Below are positions 60,865-64,000 of a stretch of 64,000 nucleotides of DNA, one piece after another. Each line of letters begins with the position of its first letter. The stretch's first letter is position 1. The stretch is from Trochalopteron elliotii. Its lineage: Eukaryota > Chordata > Aves > Passeriformes > Leiothrichidae. Both the position numbers and the translations under genes were made by a program. The stretch covers positions 1,263,042 through 1,327,041 of the forward strand of contig JANPWX010000359.1 of NCBI GenBank assembly GCA_024734555.1. Direction: 5' to 3'. Under the pieces are notes generated by a model. That model worked only from the letters and a program-made list of their open reading frames with translations. It searched no databases and was not told where the DNA came from.

Positions 60865-63800
60865 GTAGTGAAAACCAAAACTAAAGTGATTGGGGTTTCA
60901 CACATGCTGGAAAAACCACTAAAGGTGGCACCTTTTCATGGTATATTTCTTTTTCTGTCTCTGATTTTTAACATAATTTTTACCCAAAGACAGTTAGACT
61001 TTCACAACTCAGAACTGGCCATTTTCAGTGTGAATCATTTGTAAATTAGTGGTTTTACAACAGATCTGAGAAAAGGCTTAATTTCAAACTGCATTTTGAC
61101 TTCTTGCAGACTCAAAAGGAGATTGTTGAACTATGAGAAACAAATCTGCTACACAGATTCACTCATCCACATGTAGGTTGAAACCACTGGATTTTGCATA
61201 TTAGTGGTATAAACTCATCATGATCTGCCTGGTAATATTTAGCAGAAATGTTTGAAATCACTTATTCAAATTGTAAAAATACTTCACACTAACAGAAATG
61301 GAGGCTTTTAGATGGACTGAAGCTCTATTGTGAAGCTGCGCTAATGTGGAATGAATTGTTCATACCTACATGATTACGTTAAAGAGGACACAATTAATTT
61401 CTGGTCTCTTGTCACTATCACCCTGCCTCATAAACTCTATATCCATGTCTTGTAAGTGTCTTGCCTAATGAAGCCCATTGGAAACGTGCAACTCTTACTG
61501 GCTTCAGTAGCTCTTTTTAAAGTGTTCCAGTATAACAGTCTTCAAGACTTGCACAATGTTTTACTGGTTCTAAATACTAAAGGTTCTGTTTTGTAATGTT
61601 GGGGAATACGTAAAGCACACTAGATGCAGATTAATAATTTTAAATCCCCTAGAAACTACATTTAATGTGTCAAATTAACCTGTGTCAAGGACAATAACAT
61701 TATTTTACATATATACACGTGTGTGTGTATGTCCAGCTATGTCATGAGGAACCAAAATACAAACCTTGTAAATAAGAAATCAGTAGCAACAAATCAAATT
61801 ACCATGTAAGAGGTTAATGAAAGTGGACGGTTTTGGAGGTAAAGTATTTTTTCCACAAAAAAAACCTTCTAAGATTCATTAAATTGGACCACCTTAGATC
61901 AATGATCATATGCTCTCTTTAAAGTGTTTTAGCCTGAGGCTATGTTCTAGTAATATATTACTGAATTCTCTTCTTTTTATTTTTAATGGTGAATGCATGG
62001 TAGAGACCACTGTGGTAAGGAAGAAAATTGAATTAGTTTTAAGATGTCCTGATATATGAAATATTTACCACTAGAAAAAATCTTCCAAGAAATGGTTACA
62101 CACCCAAGTGCTGTAAAAAGTTTGGTGAAAGAAACCACAAATGCACATTATCAATTATTAAAATGTATATATTATTATATATGCTCTAAGTCCTAGTTTT
62201 GCTTGAATAATAAAGTAGTTGTTGGATTTAAGAATTTTACTCTTTTCTCTGGGCTTTGAATTAGGTCACACTCCAGAAGCTTGTTTGTGGATGCAATTGT
62301 GAGTAACTTCAGAAGGGACGTAGACTGAGTTTCTTAAAACTTACAGCACAGGTGCTTGTCAACTGTGAAGGTGCCTGGATTTACTGGGTATCTAACTATT
62401 GAGTTTATAATTGCAACTAATTTTTATGGCATAAGTAAGTGTGTAAATACTCCTTGCTTAGGCCTTTATTTCCTGAAGGGTCCAGGAACCAGACCAGGTA
62501 GAATTTCACAGTGTTTTTAGCAGTGCAGCCTAAATCCTTTTCTGTCAGTATTTATTTCAGCAGTTCTGTGTTTAGCTTGTTGTCTTCTGTGAATTCTATT
62601 CAGAGGTGCCAGATTTTCTCTATGCAAACAAGACAATCCAGGCTGCTTAACTTTCTAACACAGTGTCTAAAAGTTAGGTATTGGAATATTTGCAACACTT
62701 AGCATTTGTCAAATCACTTTGCAGACCTAGCTCCAGTGCTGTATGAATTTTCATGGCAATACTTCTTATTGCCGGTTGGATGGACTAAAAAACACAGTGC
62801 ATTCACTCCTCTGGACCAAATCACTACTAGGTATTGAAATCAATGGGTTTCATGAAGCCACAGATCAGCAATTTTAGGCTGGCCCTTTTTTTAGGAGAGA
62901 AAATGAACACTTTTCCAGTAATTGCAGGACATTACACTGGCTTCAATGAAAGCAGTTATTCAGCAGTCTGATGTATACTTAAAATTAGACCTAATTAATT
63001 ATTTGGTAGATAAGTAAAGTAGAATGAGAGGTGACATTTTGCTCCTAATGACATTCTACTCCAAGACATTCTCAGGAGCAGTAATTGAGTGGATACAGGA
63101 ACACACAGCCAGGGAGCCACCACACAGTGCCTCACAGGTATCTCACATTGTCTTTGAGTGTTAATGTAGAACAAACATATTTTTTCTTGACATGTTTCTG
63201 TGGGTAATTTTTAAATCTCAGGTTGCCTCCTGCTTTCATTTGCCCCACTTTACCTGCAAGTGCCTCTTTCTGTAGAATTCTTCTTTCCCAGAATAGAGTA
63301 GGAGCAACCACAGTAATGCAAAAGCTGAGGCAGAATGAATGAGCAGCTGGGGGACTGCAAAGAGCATTGAGGAAAGAAGAGTGTGCAGTAAAGTCTTGAG
63401 CTCAGTGGTAAAGTGGACAGACACTGCTCAGAGTTGACAGTGCTTTAGAGAGAAATGATCTTGAATATGGCATAGTTCTAGTTCAACAGCCAGGAATTAG
63501 GTACTCACAGACCTTCTAATGCATTAGAGTAAAGCTTAGATCTAAGCTCAACTTTCCTGGCTGCTCACAGTTACAATTTGGCTCGCCCTCTAGATTGCTT
63601 CTCCAGATAGAGAAAGTCAGCTGTGGTCCAGGACTGACTTTGTATTGAACTCTGCCCATGAAGGGAGAATTTATTTGGCAGGTAGTAGGTCAGGCTTCAG
63701 TTTGCTCACCTGTGAGTCATCTAAGCTGGTATGTAAACTCAGGCACTTGAAATTTGCGATCAGAAAAGGGAACTAGGCGTACAGAGTCGTGGGGTTGAAA

Positions 63801-64000
63801 AACTGAGTGTGTACACCAGACTGGTGTCCCTCCAAGGCAGGGAGTTGGCTAGGTTTTGATTATTCAAGTGATAATGGCTGAATCACTCTATCAGACAACC
63901 AAGCACTTTTATAGGATGGTTTGGCAGAAGAGAAGATGTTACTGTTAATCCATAAGTAGGCTGTTGAAATTTTAGAGGCTGTTGTGGAAAGGCAGATACA
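60865..64000. other. Non-coding stretch to the end of the window
   Basis: No gene is recognised. A short CGTGTGTGTG run follows ATATATAC near 61710. At about 62795-62960, GGACCAAATCACTAC, TTGAAATCAATGGG and ACATTACACTGGCTTCAATG resemble scattered pieces of the old amniote palindromic repeat also suspected at 49197-49547. The final 500 bp show nothing recognisable. Confidence 0.55.

Noticed and set aside
1..64000. CRISPR arrays, tRNA, rRNA, snRNA and bacterial-type operons
   Set aside because: None was found by reading both strands; the repeat content and composition are those of a bird nuclear genome.

Overview
This window looks like non-coding DNA from a bird genome. The evidence is three CR1-type LINE copies (one ending in the avian CR1 tail ATTCTATGATTCT), two copies of an avian endogenous-retrovirus LTR family, AT-rich background sequence, and no open reading frame that reads as a conserved protein. 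The single N at 10986 marks it as assembled draft sequence. I could not identify any host protein-coding gene or any tRNA, rRNA or other structured RNA gene. Nothing suggests a bacterial, viral or plasmid origin. Whether the window is intergenic or lies inside a very large intron cannot be decided from the sequence.

Layout. 1-7100 is unremarkable AT-rich DNA. A 3' CR1 fragment (7212-7766, plus strand) lies just before the most GC-rich part of the window. That part holds a 27-bp tandem repeat apparently grown from a CR1 3' end (8250-8330), a CpG-dense block with GC boxes and an inverted CCAAT box (8340-8890), and an AP-1 site next to a splice-donor consensus (8930-8946). Together these resemble a promoter with a first exon. 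10931-11041 is an exact 55-bp duplication around the single N, probably an assembly artefact. A complete solo LTR with a flanking GTGG repeat sits at 15894-16726, and an older copy of the same family at 31703-32776. CR1 fragments on the minus strand lie at about 28550-28945 and 39418-40475; the second is internally deleted.

The most unusual item is at about 41175-41620: a decayed reverse-transcriptase fragment of Ty3/Gypsy (Metaviridae) type. Its NA-x-ATFQ block, a CLDD version of the YxDD box and the following HV...FAKLEKC...EFVGY block lie in the correct order across a stop codon and a frameshift. Such elements are scarce in birds.

Three stretches (17120-17360, 34190-34520, 49560-49830) have clustered homeodomain, PBX-HOX, SOX or TCF-like motifs and no repeat signature, so they are candidate conserved non-coding enhancers. 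Three short segments with good acceptor and donor sites (14821-14863, 28133-28180, 57000-57069) are speculative exons. The rest is intron-like or intergenic sequence with microsatellites, homopolymers and faint remnants of old palindromic repeats. I found no convincing undescribed multi-gene system.
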